The notes: generated from the sequence alone by a model not told the origin. A stretch of 64,000 bases of DNA from Streptomyces sp. 1331.2 (GCF_900199205.1 NZ_OBMJ01000001.1:6379001-6443000), one strand, 5' to 3'; positions 15,487 to 24,175 are shown, numbered from the stretch's first letter. Translations and numbers: made by a program.

Positions 15487-18309
15487 TCAGCGGCGCCCGC
15501 GCTGCTGAGGCCGCTGCGACGGGGCCGGCGCCCCCGGCTCGATCGCCAACCGCACGGAGGTCTCCCGGAGGGCGACCGTGGTCGGATGGTCGGGCCCGAA
15601 GACGCGCACGTGGTCGGCCAGGGCCGCCCGCATCAGACGCTGCGCATCCGCCCGCCGCCCGGCGATCCGGTACAGGGTGGCGAGACAACCCCGGGCCATC
15701 ACGAGGTACGGGTGATCACGACCGAGGCGGCGCTCGGTCTTGGTCCCGACCTGCTCCAGGACCGTGATCGCCTCGTTGAGCCGCCCGGTGTCGCGGTAAC
15801 CGGCGGAGAGGTTGATCCGGGTGACGACGGTGTCCTGGTGGTGCGGGCCCAACAGGCGCAGACGGTCGGCGAGCGTCTGCTCCTCGATGGCGACGGCTTC
15901 GTGGACCCGGCCCGTCACCCGGTAGCAGCCGGCGATGTTCGAGCGAGCGGTGTGGGTGTCGGGGTGGTCGGGGCCGAGGATGCGTTCGCGGTCGGCGAGG
16001 ACGCGCTCGTGGAGCTGCGTGGCTGCGGCGGTGCGCCCCGCGTACCAGTAGCAGTTCGCGAGGTGGGACCGGACGGTCAGGGTGTCGGGGTGGTCCGGGC
16101 CGAGGAGGCGGGTGCGGTCGGCGAGGACGCGCTTGTTCAGTTCGATGGCCTCACGGGTACGGGCGGCATCCAGGTAGGCGATGGCGAGTTGGGCACGGAT
16201 GTTGACACTCTTGGGGTGGTCCGGGCCGAGGATGCGTTCGGCATCCGTGTCGAGCAGTTCCAACAGGGAGATGGCCTCCCCGGTGCGCCCCACCTCGGTG
16301 TAGGAGGCGGCGAGGTTGGCACGGGCCGTGAGGGTCCGCGGGTGGTCGCTGCCGAGGGTGCGCTCGGTGTCGGCAAGGACCTTCTCCTCGATGTCGATCA
16401 CCTTGTTGACGAGCCCGCCCTTGGAGTAGGAGATGGCCAGTTCGGAGCGGGCGAGCAGCGTGTCGGGGTGGTCCGGTGCCAGCAGGCGCTCGCGGGCGGC
16501 GAGCACGCGTTCACGCAGCCGGATGGCCTCCTCGGTGCGTCCGGCCTCCTGGTAGGCCCCGGCCAGGTTGGCGCAGGTGGTGAGGGCATTGCGGCTGTCC
16601 GGGCCGAGGAGACGTTCGAAGTCGGCGAGCACACGCTCGCCGAGGGAGATGGCCTCTGCCGTGCGTCCCGTTTCCCGGTAACAGGCAGCGAGGTTGGCCC
16701 GGGGCAGCAGCGTGGTGGGGTGGTCGGAGCCGAGGACGCGTTCGTGATCGGCGACGACGACTTCCAGGAGGCCGAGGGCCTCGTTGTAGCGACCTTCGGA
16801 GTGGTAGCCGGCCGCGAGGCTGTTGCGGGCGGCGAGGGTGTCGCGGTGGTGGGCGCCGGCGACGCGCTCGCAGCAGGAGGCCAACTGCTCCCAGTGCCGG
16901 AGGGCGGCCGTGTGGAGACCCGCCGCGAGGAAGCTGATGCCGAGCTGGTGGAGCAGGGGGTGGGATCCGCCGGCAGGGTCCAGCAGTTCGTCCCCCGCGT
17001 GTTCGGCCAGCACGGCACCGTTGCCGCGGAGTACGGCCGCGAGCTCCCGGTCGGTGTGCTCCTCCTCGGGCCACAGCTCGATCAGGGCGTCGGCGGCCGT
17101 CCGGTGCGGGCGCTCGTCCTCGGGCGTGGCGTCGCGCGCGGCCCGGGCGGTGAGGGCGTGGACGGTCACCTCCCGGTGCGGGGCCTCGGTCAGGGTGACC
17201 AGGTTGTACGCGTGCAGGACGGCGAGGGCGTCCCGGGCATCGTCCGCCTCGACCGGTGTGCCGGCCGCGGCGCTGAGCCGGCCCAGTACGGACTCGGTCG
17301 CCCAGAGGTCCTGCGGGTGGCCCGCCGGGTCGAGCAGCGCGACGAGCCGCAGGGCGGGCAGGGCGAGCCCGACCGGATCCTCCTGCTGAGCGGCGTCCAC
17401 CGAGAGCAGCAGGGCCGTCGCCACCGGGCCCCGGTAGCCGTCGGCGCCGGATCGTGCGGGCAGCACCTGATCGAGCGTGCGACTGCGGTTGCGGAGGAGT
17501 TCGAGGTAACGGCCGCTGCTGCGCCGCGTGTTGATCATGTAGGCGGCGGCGTGGGCCAGCGCCAGCGGGAGACGGCCGAGGGCGTCGGCGAGTTCGACGG
17601 CGTGCTCGTCGAGGAGGTGGGCGCAGCCGGCGCGGTCCATCCGCTCCCGCAGGTAGGCGGCGGACTCGGCGGGGGAGTACGTGCTGACGTCCACCAGGGC
17701 CCGGTCGCTGCCGGTGCTCGCGGCGCCCCGGTGCCGGGTGGTGGCGATGACCCGCCCGCGGCCGCTCTGGGAGGCGGTCGGCCACAGGTCCTCGGGGGTC
17801 GCGTCGGTGGTGTTGTCGAGGACGATCAGCCAGGACCGCCCGGTGGCCGCGAGCCAGTCCAGGAACCGCTCCGCGTCCCGTTCGACGTCCGCGACTGCGC
17901 CGCTCGCCCCCGGCACCCGCACCAGCGCGGCGGCCCTCGCGTAGGCGTCGGTGACGGCGGCGGGCTCGGCGGCGTTCACCCACGCCACCAACTCGGTCCC
18001 CGCAGCGAGGGCTTCCCGTGCGTAGTGGGCGGCCAGCTGGGACTTCCCGACGCCTCCGCCGCCCGCCAGCACCTGGCTGAGCACGACCGTGCCGTACTGC
18101 TCCCGGGCCGCGTCGATCGCCTGCCGCAGTTCCGCGCGCGGCTGGAAGGCGCTCGCCCTGGGCGGGATCCGCCCGACCACCACCGGCCACTGCGTACCGG
18201 CCGGAGCCGGCGGCAGGTTGACGGTCATCTCGCCCGCCTGGAAGGTGTTGCCGTTGACCGTACTGTTGTCGATGCCGTTCCTGACCAGCCGGCCCTGCTG
18301 TTCCTGCAC
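15487..18309 (-). CDS. STAND (NB-ARC) ATPase with kinesin-light-chain-type TPRs
   Basis: 940 residues. Residues 9-33 (around NSTVNGNTFQAGEMTV) form a short Asn/Gly/Gln-rich segment; residues 41-60 are a linker; an NB-ARC NTPase follows with P-loop GGGGVGKS (83-90) and Walker B 'WLIVLDN' (about 188), then 'RGRVIATTRHRG' and 'LPLALAHAAAYM' (GLPLA equivalent). From about residue 470 there are eleven 42-residue TPRs, each with a G-x-D-H-P-x-T-type turn and 'LA..Y...GR..EAI.L...VL'. Such proteins act as ligand- or stress-sensing signalling switches and some are antiphage NLR-like proteins. GTG 18309 start has a weak G-rich site. It stands alone, divergent from a P450 gene. Confidence 0.82.
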   Translation of the reverse strand: MQEQQGRLVRNGIDNSTVNGNTFQAGEMTVNLPPAPAGTQWPVVVGRIPPRASAFQPRAELRQAIDAAREQYGTVVLSQVLAGGGGVGKSQLAAHYAREALAAGTELVAWVNAAEPAAVTDAYARAAALVRVPGASGAVADVERDAERFLDWLAATGRSWLIVLDNTTDATPEDLWPTASQSGRGRVIATTRHRGAASTGSDRALVDVSTYSPAESAAYLRERMDRAGCAHLLDEHAVELADALGRLPLALAHAAAYMINTRRSSGRYLELLRNRSRTLDQVLPARSGADGYRGPVATALLLSVDAAQQEDPVGLALPALRLVALLDPAGHPQDLWATESVLGRLSAAAGTPVEADDARDALAVLHAYNLVTLTEAPHREVTVHALTARAARDATPEDERPHRTAADALIELWPEEEHTDRELAAVLRGNGAVLAEHAGDELLDPAGGSHPLLHQLGISFLAAGLHTAALRHWEQLASCCERVAGAHHRDTLAARNSLAAGYHSEGRYNEALGLLEVVVADHERVLGSDHPTTLLPRANLAACYRETGRTAEAISLGERVLADFERLLGPDSRNALTTCANLAGAYQEAGRTEEAIRLRERVLAARERLLAPDHPDTLLARSELAISYSKGGLVNKVIDIEEKVLADTERTLGSDHPRTLTARANLAASYTEVGRTGEAISLLELLDTDAERILGPDHPKSVNIRAQLAIAYLDAARTREAIELNKRVLADRTRLLGPDHPDTLTVRSHLANCYWYAGRTAAATQLHERVLADRERILGPDHPDTHTARSNIAGCYRVTGRVHEAVAIEEQTLADRLRLLGPHHQDTVVTRINLSAGYRDTGRLNEAITVLEQVGTKTERRLGRDHPYLVMARGCLATLYRIAGRRADAQRLMRAALADHVRVFGPDHPTTVALRETSVRLAIEPGAPAPSQRPQQRGRR

Positions 18310-18397
18310 CTGTGCGCCCCCACCACCCGGCGTGTCGAATGGCCTCCATTATGGAACCGCCGGACAACTCGGAGGCTCTGCCGTAGCGTCCCTCCAC

Positions 18398-19708
18398 GTG
18401 ACCCTCGACCAGGCCTACGTGAACCAGATCTTCCTGCCGGCCACCTATGCCGGCGGCGTCCCGTACGGGATCTTCCGGGAGTTACGGGCGACGGCGCCGG
18501 TGTGGTGGGTGGAGGAGCCGGCGGTGGGGGAGTGGCCGTCCGGGCCCGGCTATTGGGCGGTGTTGTGGCACGGTGATGTGAAGCACGTACTGCGCAATCC
18601 GGCCGTGTTCTCCTCGCAGTCGGGGGCGACGCAGATCCGGGATCCGGATTCGGCCGCGGACCTGGAGTTCGCGCGGGCGATGATGCTCAACCAGGATCCG
18701 CCGGACCACTCGCGGCTGCGCCGGATCGTCGCGGGGGCGTTCACGCCGCGTGCGCTGGGGGAGTTGGCGGCGGGCATCGAGCGGCATGCCGCGGACGCGG
18801 TCCGGGAGGTACGGGCGCGGGGGGAGGCGGACTTCGTCGGGCTGGTCGCGGATCTGCCGGTGCGGACGCTGGCCTGGATCATGGGAGTGCCGGAGCAGGA
18901 CCGGCAGTTGCTGCAGGACTGGGCGAACCGGGTGATCGGCTACCAGGACGCCGACTACGCCCACTCCGGCACAGCCGGCCCGGCCGGCCTCAGCGACATC
19001 GGCCGGGCGGCGCTCGCCCACCGACCCACCGCCCGGACCACCGCGGACGGCCGTCCGGTGAATCCGCGCTCGCGGGCCGCCCTCGCCGACATGTTCGCCT
19101 ACGCCCACGCGCTCGCCGAACGGCCGCGCCCCGGCAGCATGTTGGCCCGGATGCGGGAGGGCGGCCTGGACACCGCGGAGTTCGAGACGATGTTCTTCCT
19201 CTTCGCGGTCGCCGGCAACGAGACGGTGCGCAACGCCCTGCCGGGCGGCGTGCTTGCGCTGCTCAGCCATCCCGAGCAGTACCGACTGCTGTGCGAGCGG
19301 CCGGAGTTGGTGCCTTCGGCGGTGGAGGAGATGTTGCGCTACTGGCCGCCCGTGGTGGACTTCCGGCGGACCGCCGCCCAGGACGTGGAGTTGGGCGGCC
19401 GGCTGATCCGCCGGGGGGAGAAGGTGGTGGTCTACCACGCCTCCGCCAATCGGGACGAGACCGTGTTCCCGGACCCGGACCGTTTCGACGTGACGCGGAC
19501 CCCGAACGACCACGTCAGCTTCGGCTTCGGCCCGCACTTCTGCGTCGGCGCCCAGCTGGCGCGCCTGCAGATGACGGCGATGCTCCGCCGGGTCCTCGCC
19601 GAACTGCCGGGGCTGGCCCTGGTTCCCGGCGCGGCGCCCGACCGCCTGGTGTCGAACTTCCAGAACGGCCTCAAGCACCTGCACGTCCGCTGGCGGCCGC
19701 GCAGCTGA
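18398..19708 (+). CDS. Cytochrome P450
   Basis: 436-residue haem monooxygenase. Helix I reads 'FAVAGNETVRNAL' (AGNET acid-alcohol pair), helix K 'EEMLRY' (ExxR), and the haem loop 'FGFGPHFCVGAQLARLQ' with the axial Cys. The 'MLNQDPPDHSRLRRIVAGAFTPRAL' helix C region resembles CYP124/125/142-like families, which hydroxylate steroid or branched lipid substrates; this is only a resemblance. GTG 18398 is taken as start; GTG 18419 is an alternative. No ferredoxin gene is adjacent. It converges on the MAB_1171c gene with a 4-base gap. Confidence 0.9.
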   Translation: MTLDQAYVNQIFLPATYAGGVPYGIFRELRATAPVWWVEEPAVGEWPSGPGYWAVLWHGDVKHVLRNPAVFSSQSGATQIRDPDSAADLEFARAMMLNQDPPDHSRLRRIVAGAFTPRALGELAAGIERHAADAVREVRARGEADFVGLVADLPVRTLAWIMGVPEQDRQLLQDWANRVIGYQDADYAHSGTAGPAGLSDIGRAALAHRPTARTTADGRPVNPRSRAALADMFAYAHALAERPRPGSMLARMREGGLDTAEFETMFFLFAVAGNETVRNALPGGVLALLSHPEQYRLLCERPELVPSAVEEMLRYWPPVVDFRRTAAQDVELGGRLIRRGEKVVVYHASANRDETVFPDPDRFDVTRTPNDHVSFGFGPHFCVGAQLARLQMTAMLRRVLAELPGLALVPGAAPDRLVSNFQNGLKHLHVRWRPRS

Positions 19709-19712
19709 CCCG

Positions 19713-20948
19713 TCAATCCGCGGGCGCGGCATCCCCGGCGGGCAGGTTCCCGCAGAGGTCCGTACGGACCCGGCGGCGGATCCGTTCGACGGCGGCGGAG
19801 CGGGCGAAGGCGTCCGAGACGTCGGTCAGCCAGCCGACCTCGGCCGCCAGGTCGCACGGGTCCGGGTGCGGGGCGGGGCTGACGGCGGGAACCCGGAAGC
19901 GGCGGCCGGCCGCGGCGGCCTCGATGGCTGCGGCGATGACGGCGGCCTCGACGGTCGCGGCCCGCGGGGGGCCGGCCGGCAGGCCCGCGCAGGCCGCGGC
20001 GGCCCAGTCCGGCACCTGCGGGTGGACGTGCGCCCGCAGCGCGAGCCGGCCGTCGTGGATCTCGATGACCCGGCGGTAGAGCGCGAACTCGGCGTTGCGC
20101 AGCGGGACGGAGAGCATCCCGCCGGGTGTGCCGGCGTCGAGCGCGATCTGCGGGTGGGCGGCGTGCAGGGCCGACCAGAGCGGTCCGATCCTGCGGTAGC
20201 TGCGCCAGGCGCGCAGCCGCCGCGCGGGCCCGGCGAGCCGGGCGCCCCAGCCGGGCAGGGTGGCGCCGCCGATGCCGAGCGCGGACGAGAGCAGGGCGAA
20301 GGGAACCGACCAGGACGCCTCGGCGGTCGCCCGGTGGCCGGTCCTGAGTGCGACGACCAGCGGGAACAGGCCGAGTGCCGACCACACGAAGGCCGAGACG
20401 CCGCCCGCCACGACCACCCGCAGGCCGGTCCTGAGCAGGCCGGGCCCGACGTGCCGGGCGGACCGGTGGACGACCACCGTGAACAGGCCCACGCAGGCGA
20501 GGCTGTGCGCGGTGAAGAGGGCGTTGTAGACGGTGAGCGCGGCCCGTCCGCTGTCGGACACGGTGAACTCGCCGTCGCCGGCCCGTACTCCGGCCGCCAG
20601 GTACGCCGCCGCGGCGGTCACCATCACCGTGAGCGAGAGGGCGCTCTGGCGGCGCGCCCACTGCCGGGCCCGGTCTCCCGGCCGCACCGAGTGCGCCATG
20701 AGGGCGAGGAAGTACGCGGCGGCGAGCTTCGCCTCTCCGCCGAGCAGGGGGAGCAGGTCGGTCAGCGGCGGCCGGACCGCCTGGGAGGCCGAGCGCGAGA
20801 GGAGGACCAGGGACAGGCCGACGCTGAGTCCGAGGCCGATCAGGTACCGGGCCCCGGCATCCGCCCGGTGTCCCCAGATCAGCCGGATCCGGTGGCCCGC
20901 GCTGAGGAGGGCGACCGCGCCGGCCAGGTAGGCCACGAGCTCGGTCAC
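19713..20948 (-). CDS. MAB_1171c-family membrane protein (DUF6545)
   Basis: 411 residues with seven or so predicted membrane segments in the first 235 residues (from LVAYLAGAVALLSAGHRIRLIW) and a cytosolic C-terminal DUF6545-like domain beginning near 'RLRAWRSYRRIGPLWSALHAAHPQIAL' and 'FALYRRVIEIHDGRLALRAHV'. Often annotated as a putative transporter or regulator component. Start overlaps the stop of the ImmA-like gene (ATGA), so the two are coupled; the XRE gene lies just upstream. Function unproven. Confidence 0.75.
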   Translation of the reverse strand: MTELVAYLAGAVALLSAGHRIRLIWGHRADAGARYLIGLGLSVGLSLVLLSRSASQAVRPPLTDLLPLLGGEAKLAAAYFLALMAHSVRPGDRARQWARRQSALSLTVMVTAAAAYLAAGVRAGDGEFTVSDSGRAALTVYNALFTAHSLACVGLFTVVVHRSARHVGPGLLRTGLRVVVAGGVSAFVWSALGLFPLVVALRTGHRATAEASWSVPFALLSSALGIGGATLPGWGARLAGPARRLRAWRSYRRIGPLWSALHAAHPQIALDAGTPGGMLSVPLRNAEFALYRRVIEIHDGRLALRAHVHPQVPDWAAAACAGLPAGPPRAATVEAAVIAAAIEAAAAGRRFRVPAVSPAPHPDPCDLAAEVGWLTDVSDAFARSAAVERIRRRVRTDLCGNLPAGDAAPAD

Positions 20949-21609
20949 CGGGGGCCGCGCCCGGGGGCGGCCACGGGTCTTGTCGGTGCCGCACGGTCTG
21001 CCACGGAGCTCCCGGCCGCGGGGGCGTTCCCTGCCGCCGGAGCGTTCCCCGCTGCGGTGGCGCCGAAGACGGAACCGAGCCGGGCGGCGGTCTCCGAGGC
21101 CTCCGGACCACCGGCGGCGGCCGAGGGTGCCCGCTCCTGCCGGGCCGCCCGGTGGAGCACCAGGGACGCGAACAGTTCTGCCTCGCGTTCCTCGGTCTCG
21201 GTGTACCCCGTCCTGCCGAGCACCCGTCTGATCAGCTCGCCCGACAGGCTCGGCAGCAGGGTTTCGGCGGTCGCCCCGGCGAGCCCGTCCGGCCCGCCGC
21301 GGTGGCCGCAGAGCAGGTGCCCGACCTCGTGCAGCACGATGTGCCGCTGGTGCAGGGGGTGGTGTCGCGGGGGTAGCCGATGTAGTCCGCCCGGTCGGTG
21401 CTCACCAGCAGCCCGCAGGGCCCGGAGGTGGGGGGCCAGGCCAGCGGCAGGAGTTCCACCGGCCGTCCGAGCCGGGCCGACAGGTCGGCCGCGAGGGCGT
21501 CCGGGTCGAAGGTCTCCCGGACGGGCAGGGTGGCCGCGATGCTGCGACATCGCCGCCACAGCTCCCGCTGCTGTCGGCCACCGACCGTGCGCTGCCAGCC
21601 AACAACCAC
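20945..21609 (-). pseudogene. ImmA/IrrE-type metallopeptidase, single frameshift in a homopolymer
   Basis: The N-terminus (GTG 21609; 'ELWRRCRSIAATLPVRETFDPDALAADL' ... 'DYIGYP') is in one frame and the zinc site 'HQRHIVLHEVGHLLCGH' plus the C-terminus are in another. Adding one base to the five-base G run at 21369-21373 restores a continuous protein of about 221 residues reading YPPRHHPLHQRHIVLHE, so either the gene is inactivated or the run is miscalled. HEVGH would be the zinc-binding HExxH. In related pairs the peptidase cleaves or relieves a partner XRE repressor; here the XRE gene is 85 bases upstream. Confidence 0.75.
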
Positions 21610-21694
21610 GAGCGCTGCCCCCTCGTCCGCCGGATCCGCCGTCCGGTCCGCTGTTGATCGCTAGATCGTAGAGGGGCGCGGCACGCCGGCGGAA

Positions 21695-22126
21695 TCAGTC
21701 AGAACGCTGGGATCTGGCCTCTCTGCGTGCGATCGCCTCGATCATGTCGCTGATCGTGCCGAGCCCTTCGGGCGACAGCGTGACGGCCCGCAGCGCGACC
21801 TCGCGCACCCCGGCGTCGCGGAGCGCGCCGAGCAGCGCCAGCTCCTCCGCGATCTGCTCGCTCAGCCCGTCGTCGAAGAAGTACGCGGGCGGGACCTGGA
21901 AGAACTGTGCCAGCGCTTCGAGATGACGCTTGGTCGGGTTGTCCCGCCGCCCGGTGCGCAGCTGCCACAGGTAGGTGGCCGAAAAGCTCTCCCCGCTGGC
22001 CTCCCGGCAGGCCCGCGCGACCTCTTCGTTGCTGTACGGCTCGTGGCTGGGCCGGCGGATGGTCTGGAACAGCCGGTCGATCCGTTCGGCGAGCGTCGGT
22101 GCGGGTGCGCCCGGCTCGGGTGCCAC
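21695..22126 (-). CDS. XRE-family transcriptional regulator
   Basis: 143 residues with one HTH domain ('YSNEEVARACREASGESFSATYLWQLRTGRRDNPTKRHLEALAQFFQVPPAYFFDD', about residues 28-85), the pattern seen in Streptomyces XRE proteins paired with ImmA-like peptidases. GTG 22126 has GAGGAGG 5 bases upstream on its strand; a longer frame would run through the 12-bp repeat array and encode an artificial Arg-rich stretch. It is divergent from the RiPP precursor gene and could control it. Confidence 0.82.
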   Translation of the reverse strand: MAPEPGAPAPTLAERIDRLFQTIRRPSHEPYSNEEVARACREASGESFSATYLWQLRTGRRDNPTKRHLEALAQFFQVPPAYFFDDGLSEQIAEELALLGALRDAGVREVALRAVTLSPEGLGTISDMIEAIARREARSQRSD

Positions 22127-22214
22127 TGCGCCTCCTCGGTCGGAATGTCGTGGACGGCCATCGTAGTGCGCCGGACGGGGCGGTGACGGCGGGCCCGGTC
22201 CGGCCCGGAAGCTT

Positions 22215-22274
22215 CGGCGACGTCCACGGCGACGTCCACGGCGATGACCACGGCGATGACCACGGCGACGCCCG
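22215..22274. repeat. Five 12-bp tandem repeats
   Basis: Units of CGGCGACGTCCA (two), CGGCGATGACCA (two) and a degenerate fifth, between the XRE start and the precursor promoter. With 22127-22422 otherwise non-coding, they form part of the shared upstream region. Confidence 0.8.
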
Positions 22275-22314
22275 CGGGGTGTCCTCGCGCGGCCTGGGCG
22301 TTCCGCGCATTCCA

Positions 22315-22342
22315 TTGACATGCATTTCAGTTGAGATAGATT
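22315..22342 (+). promoter_or_regulatory. Promoter of the RiPP precursor gene
   Basis: TTGACA (22315-22320), 16-base spacer, TAGATT (22337-22342): a near-consensus vegetative promoter, rare for this genome, about 80 bases ahead of the precursor start. It implies strong transcription unless repressed. Confidence 0.65.
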
Positions 22343-22361
22343 CCTCCGCATCAGCTGAGAT
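22326..22361. promoter_or_regulatory. Direct repeats over the precursor promoter
   Basis: TTCAGTTGAGAT (22326-22337) and ATCAGCTGAGAT (22350-22361), 10 of 12 bases identical, 24 bases apart; the first abuts the -10 box and the second lies just after the expected transcription start. Good candidates for regulator binding, possibly by the divergent XRE protein. Confidence 0.5.
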
Positions 22362-22422
22362 GAATGACCCCCCGTCCTTCGTCCCGGTTGTGTCCGCGTT
22401 CCACCGACAGAAGGGAAGCACC

Positions 22423-22542
22423 ATGCACGAGAGCGCCTGGATCAAGCCGGAGATCGCCCCGGTCGACTTCGACGCGGAGATGGGCTGCGCCTGCGCCTGC
22501 GGCGCCCTGGCCGGTTCCGGCAGCGGCCAGTCCGACTCCTGA
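22423..22542 (+). CDS. RiPP precursor peptide, PqqA-like leader with CxCxC core
   Basis: 39 residues; too short for routine gene calling. The leader has W6-x-K8-P9 and E19, the same W-x-K-P-(9 residues)-E spacing as Klebsiella PqqA (W2, K4, P5, E15). Where PqqA continues V-T-x-Y, this peptide has M-G-C-A-C-A-C-G (Cys22, 24, 26), then a small Gly/Ser/Ala tail ending QSDS. ATG 22423 follows GAAGGGAAG. It is the first gene after a near-consensus promoter and is followed by a radical SAM/SPASM enzyme, a PqqD-like protein, a peptidase-like protein and an ABC exporter, so the Cys-rich end is the predicted modified core (thioether or carbon-carbon crosslinks). Confidence 0.78.
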   Translation: MHESAWIKPEIAPVDFDAEMGCACACGALAGSGSGQSDS

Positions 22543-22555
22543 CCGCCGGCCGGCC

Positions 22556-22664
22556 GGGTCCGCCACCGGCCGAGGCCTGAACGCCGGGGTCCGCCACCGG
22601 CCGAGGCCTGAACGCCGGGGTCCGCAGCCGGCCGAGGCCTGAACGCCGGGGTCCGCCGCCGGCT
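22556..22664. repeat. 31-bp tandem repeat between precursor and maturase genes
   Basis: Three units of exactly 31 bases (22556, 22587 and 22618) and a partial fourth from 22649; units 1 and 2 are identical. Each unit can pair CCGGC with GCCGG about 20 bases apart. It fills most of the 199-base precursor-maturase gap and may act as an RNA structure that attenuates or stabilises the transcript. Confidence 0.85.
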
Positions 22665-22741
22665 GCTCCGCCATCAGAACACCAGGTGGTGCCCGGGGCT
22701 CCTGCTCGGGCACCACCCCTCACTCACTGGCGAGGTCAAGG

Positions 22742-24163
22742 ATGAAGCTGCTGGACCTGTGGGACGACCTCCTCGTCCCCGACGACCTGGTGTACTTCGC
22801 GAACGACGGGGACCGGTTGGTCACCAACCCCGAGCTGGCGGCCTGGTGCATCCTCTCCGAGCTGGAGACCCGGGTGCTCCAGGCGCTGGCCCGCCGCCGG
22901 CCCCGGCCCGCGCCGGCCACCGAGGACACCGACGCGGCGGAACGGGCCCTGGCCAAGCTGGTGCTCAACTGGCTGGTCTACCTCCCCGGCAGACGGCCCG
23001 CGATCCGCGAGCCCGAGCCGCCGCTGACCACCGTGTACTACGCCATCACGGACGGCTGCAACCTGCGCTGCCCCTACTGCTACGCCTCCTCCGAGAAGGC
23101 GCTGCCCGGGGAGCTCGACACCGCCGAGTCGCTCGATCTGGTCGACCAGATCGCCGACATGAAGGTCGGGCACCTGATCTTCACCGGCGGCGAGCCGATG
23201 CTGCGCAAGGACCTGTTCCAGATCGCCCGCCACGCGCGGGACCGCGGGCTGGCCGTCAACATGATCACCAACGGGACGGTCATCCGCCGCCCGGAGACCG
23301 CCCGGCAGATCGCCGAGCTCTTCAACCTGGTCACCGTCAGCGTCGACGGCGGCACCGCGGAGATGCACGAACGCACCCGCGGGAAGGGCACGTTCGCCCG
23401 CACCGCCAACGGACTGCGGCTGCTGAACGAAGCCGGTGTCGTGCCGGTGATCAACCACGTGGTCACCCCGGAGAACGTCGACCTGCTCGACCGGCTCGCC
23501 GAGTTCGTCGGCGGCCTCGACATCGCCCGGGTACGGCTGATGAACCACTCCGACCTCGGCCGGGCCGCGACCGACGGCTACGACTTCGGCTGGGGCGAGT
23601 ACCAGAAGATCCTCGACTTCATGTGGACCAACCCGCTCACCAAGAACCTGCTGCCGGAGGGCCCGAAGGCGAGCAAGCCCTGCTCGATCAGGGGCAACTG
23701 CGGCATGGGCGGCAACGAGATCTACATCAACTCGCTGGGCAACGTGTACCCCTGCAAGCTCGTCACCGAGAAGCAGCACCTGGCCGGCAACGTCCGCCGC
23801 AAGCCGCTCGCGGAGATCTTCGCGGCGCCCGTCCTCGCCGACCTGCGGCGCAACAGCGTCTACGCGGGCGAGAACCTCCAGGACTGCCGCCGCTGCTACA
23901 TCCGGGGCGCCTGCGGCGGCGGCTGCCGCGCGTACCACATGGCGGAGACCGGGGACATCCACCGCAACGGCCGCCACCTCTGCCGGATCCTGCGCCGGTC
24001 CATGATCGCCAGCATCTGGGAGTCCACCGGCGTCCCCGGAGCACGGCTGAAGGCCGAGCAGGAAACGATGATGACCCCCCGGCTGGTCCTGGACGACTCC
24101 GTCCACCCCGTGCACGACGACTGGAAGACCGCAGAGCGCCGCCTGCTGCCGCTCGCCAACTGA
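22742..24163 (+). CDS. Radical SAM/SPASM RiPP maturase (PqqE-like)
   Basis: 473 residues. About 95 N-terminal residues ('DDLVYFANDGDRLVTNPELAAWCILSELETRVLQAL') precede the radical SAM barrel and may be a degenerate recognition domain. The SAM-binding [4Fe-4S] motif is CNLRCPYC (Cys106, 110, 113), with FTGGEP (148-152) and 'VSVDGG'. The SPASM domain contributes eight Cys at 314, 320, 338, 382, 385, 391, 395 and 414 for two auxiliary clusters. It should form a crosslink on the precursor's Cys-rich core by a 5'-deoxyadenosyl radical. ATG follows GAGGTCAAGG. PqqE is about 100 residues shorter. Confidence 0.9.
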   Translation: MKLLDLWDDLLVPDDLVYFANDGDRLVTNPELAAWCILSELETRVLQALARRRPRPAPATEDTDAAERALAKLVLNWLVYLPGRRPAIREPEPPLTTVYYAITDGCNLRCPYCYASSEKALPGELDTAESLDLVDQIADMKVGHLIFTGGEPMLRKDLFQIARHARDRGLAVNMITNGTVIRRPETARQIAELFNLVTVSVDGGTAEMHERTRGKGTFARTANGLRLLNEAGVVPVINHVVTPENVDLLDRLAEFVGGLDIARVRLMNHSDLGRAATDGYDFGWGEYQKILDFMWTNPLTKNLLPEGPKASKPCSIRGNCGMGGNEIYINSLGNVYPCKLVTEKQHLAGNVRRKPLAEIFAAPVLADLRRNSVYAGENLQDCRRCYIRGACGGGCRAYHMAETGDIHRNGRHLCRILRRSMIASIWESTGVPGARLKAEQETMMTPRLVLDDSVHPVHDDWKTAERRLLPLAN

Positions 24164-24175
24164 GAGGACCGACCG

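Noticed and set aside
15586..18396. Nearly 1000-codon plus-strand frame opposite the STAND gene
   Set aside because: Gly/Val-rich antisense shadow reflecting the 126-base TPR periodicity; no domain or ribosome binding site.
22209..22351. N-terminal extension of the XRE protein through the 12-bp repeats
   Set aside because: Gives an artificial Arg/Gly/His repeat; GTG 22126 has an ideal ribosome binding site.
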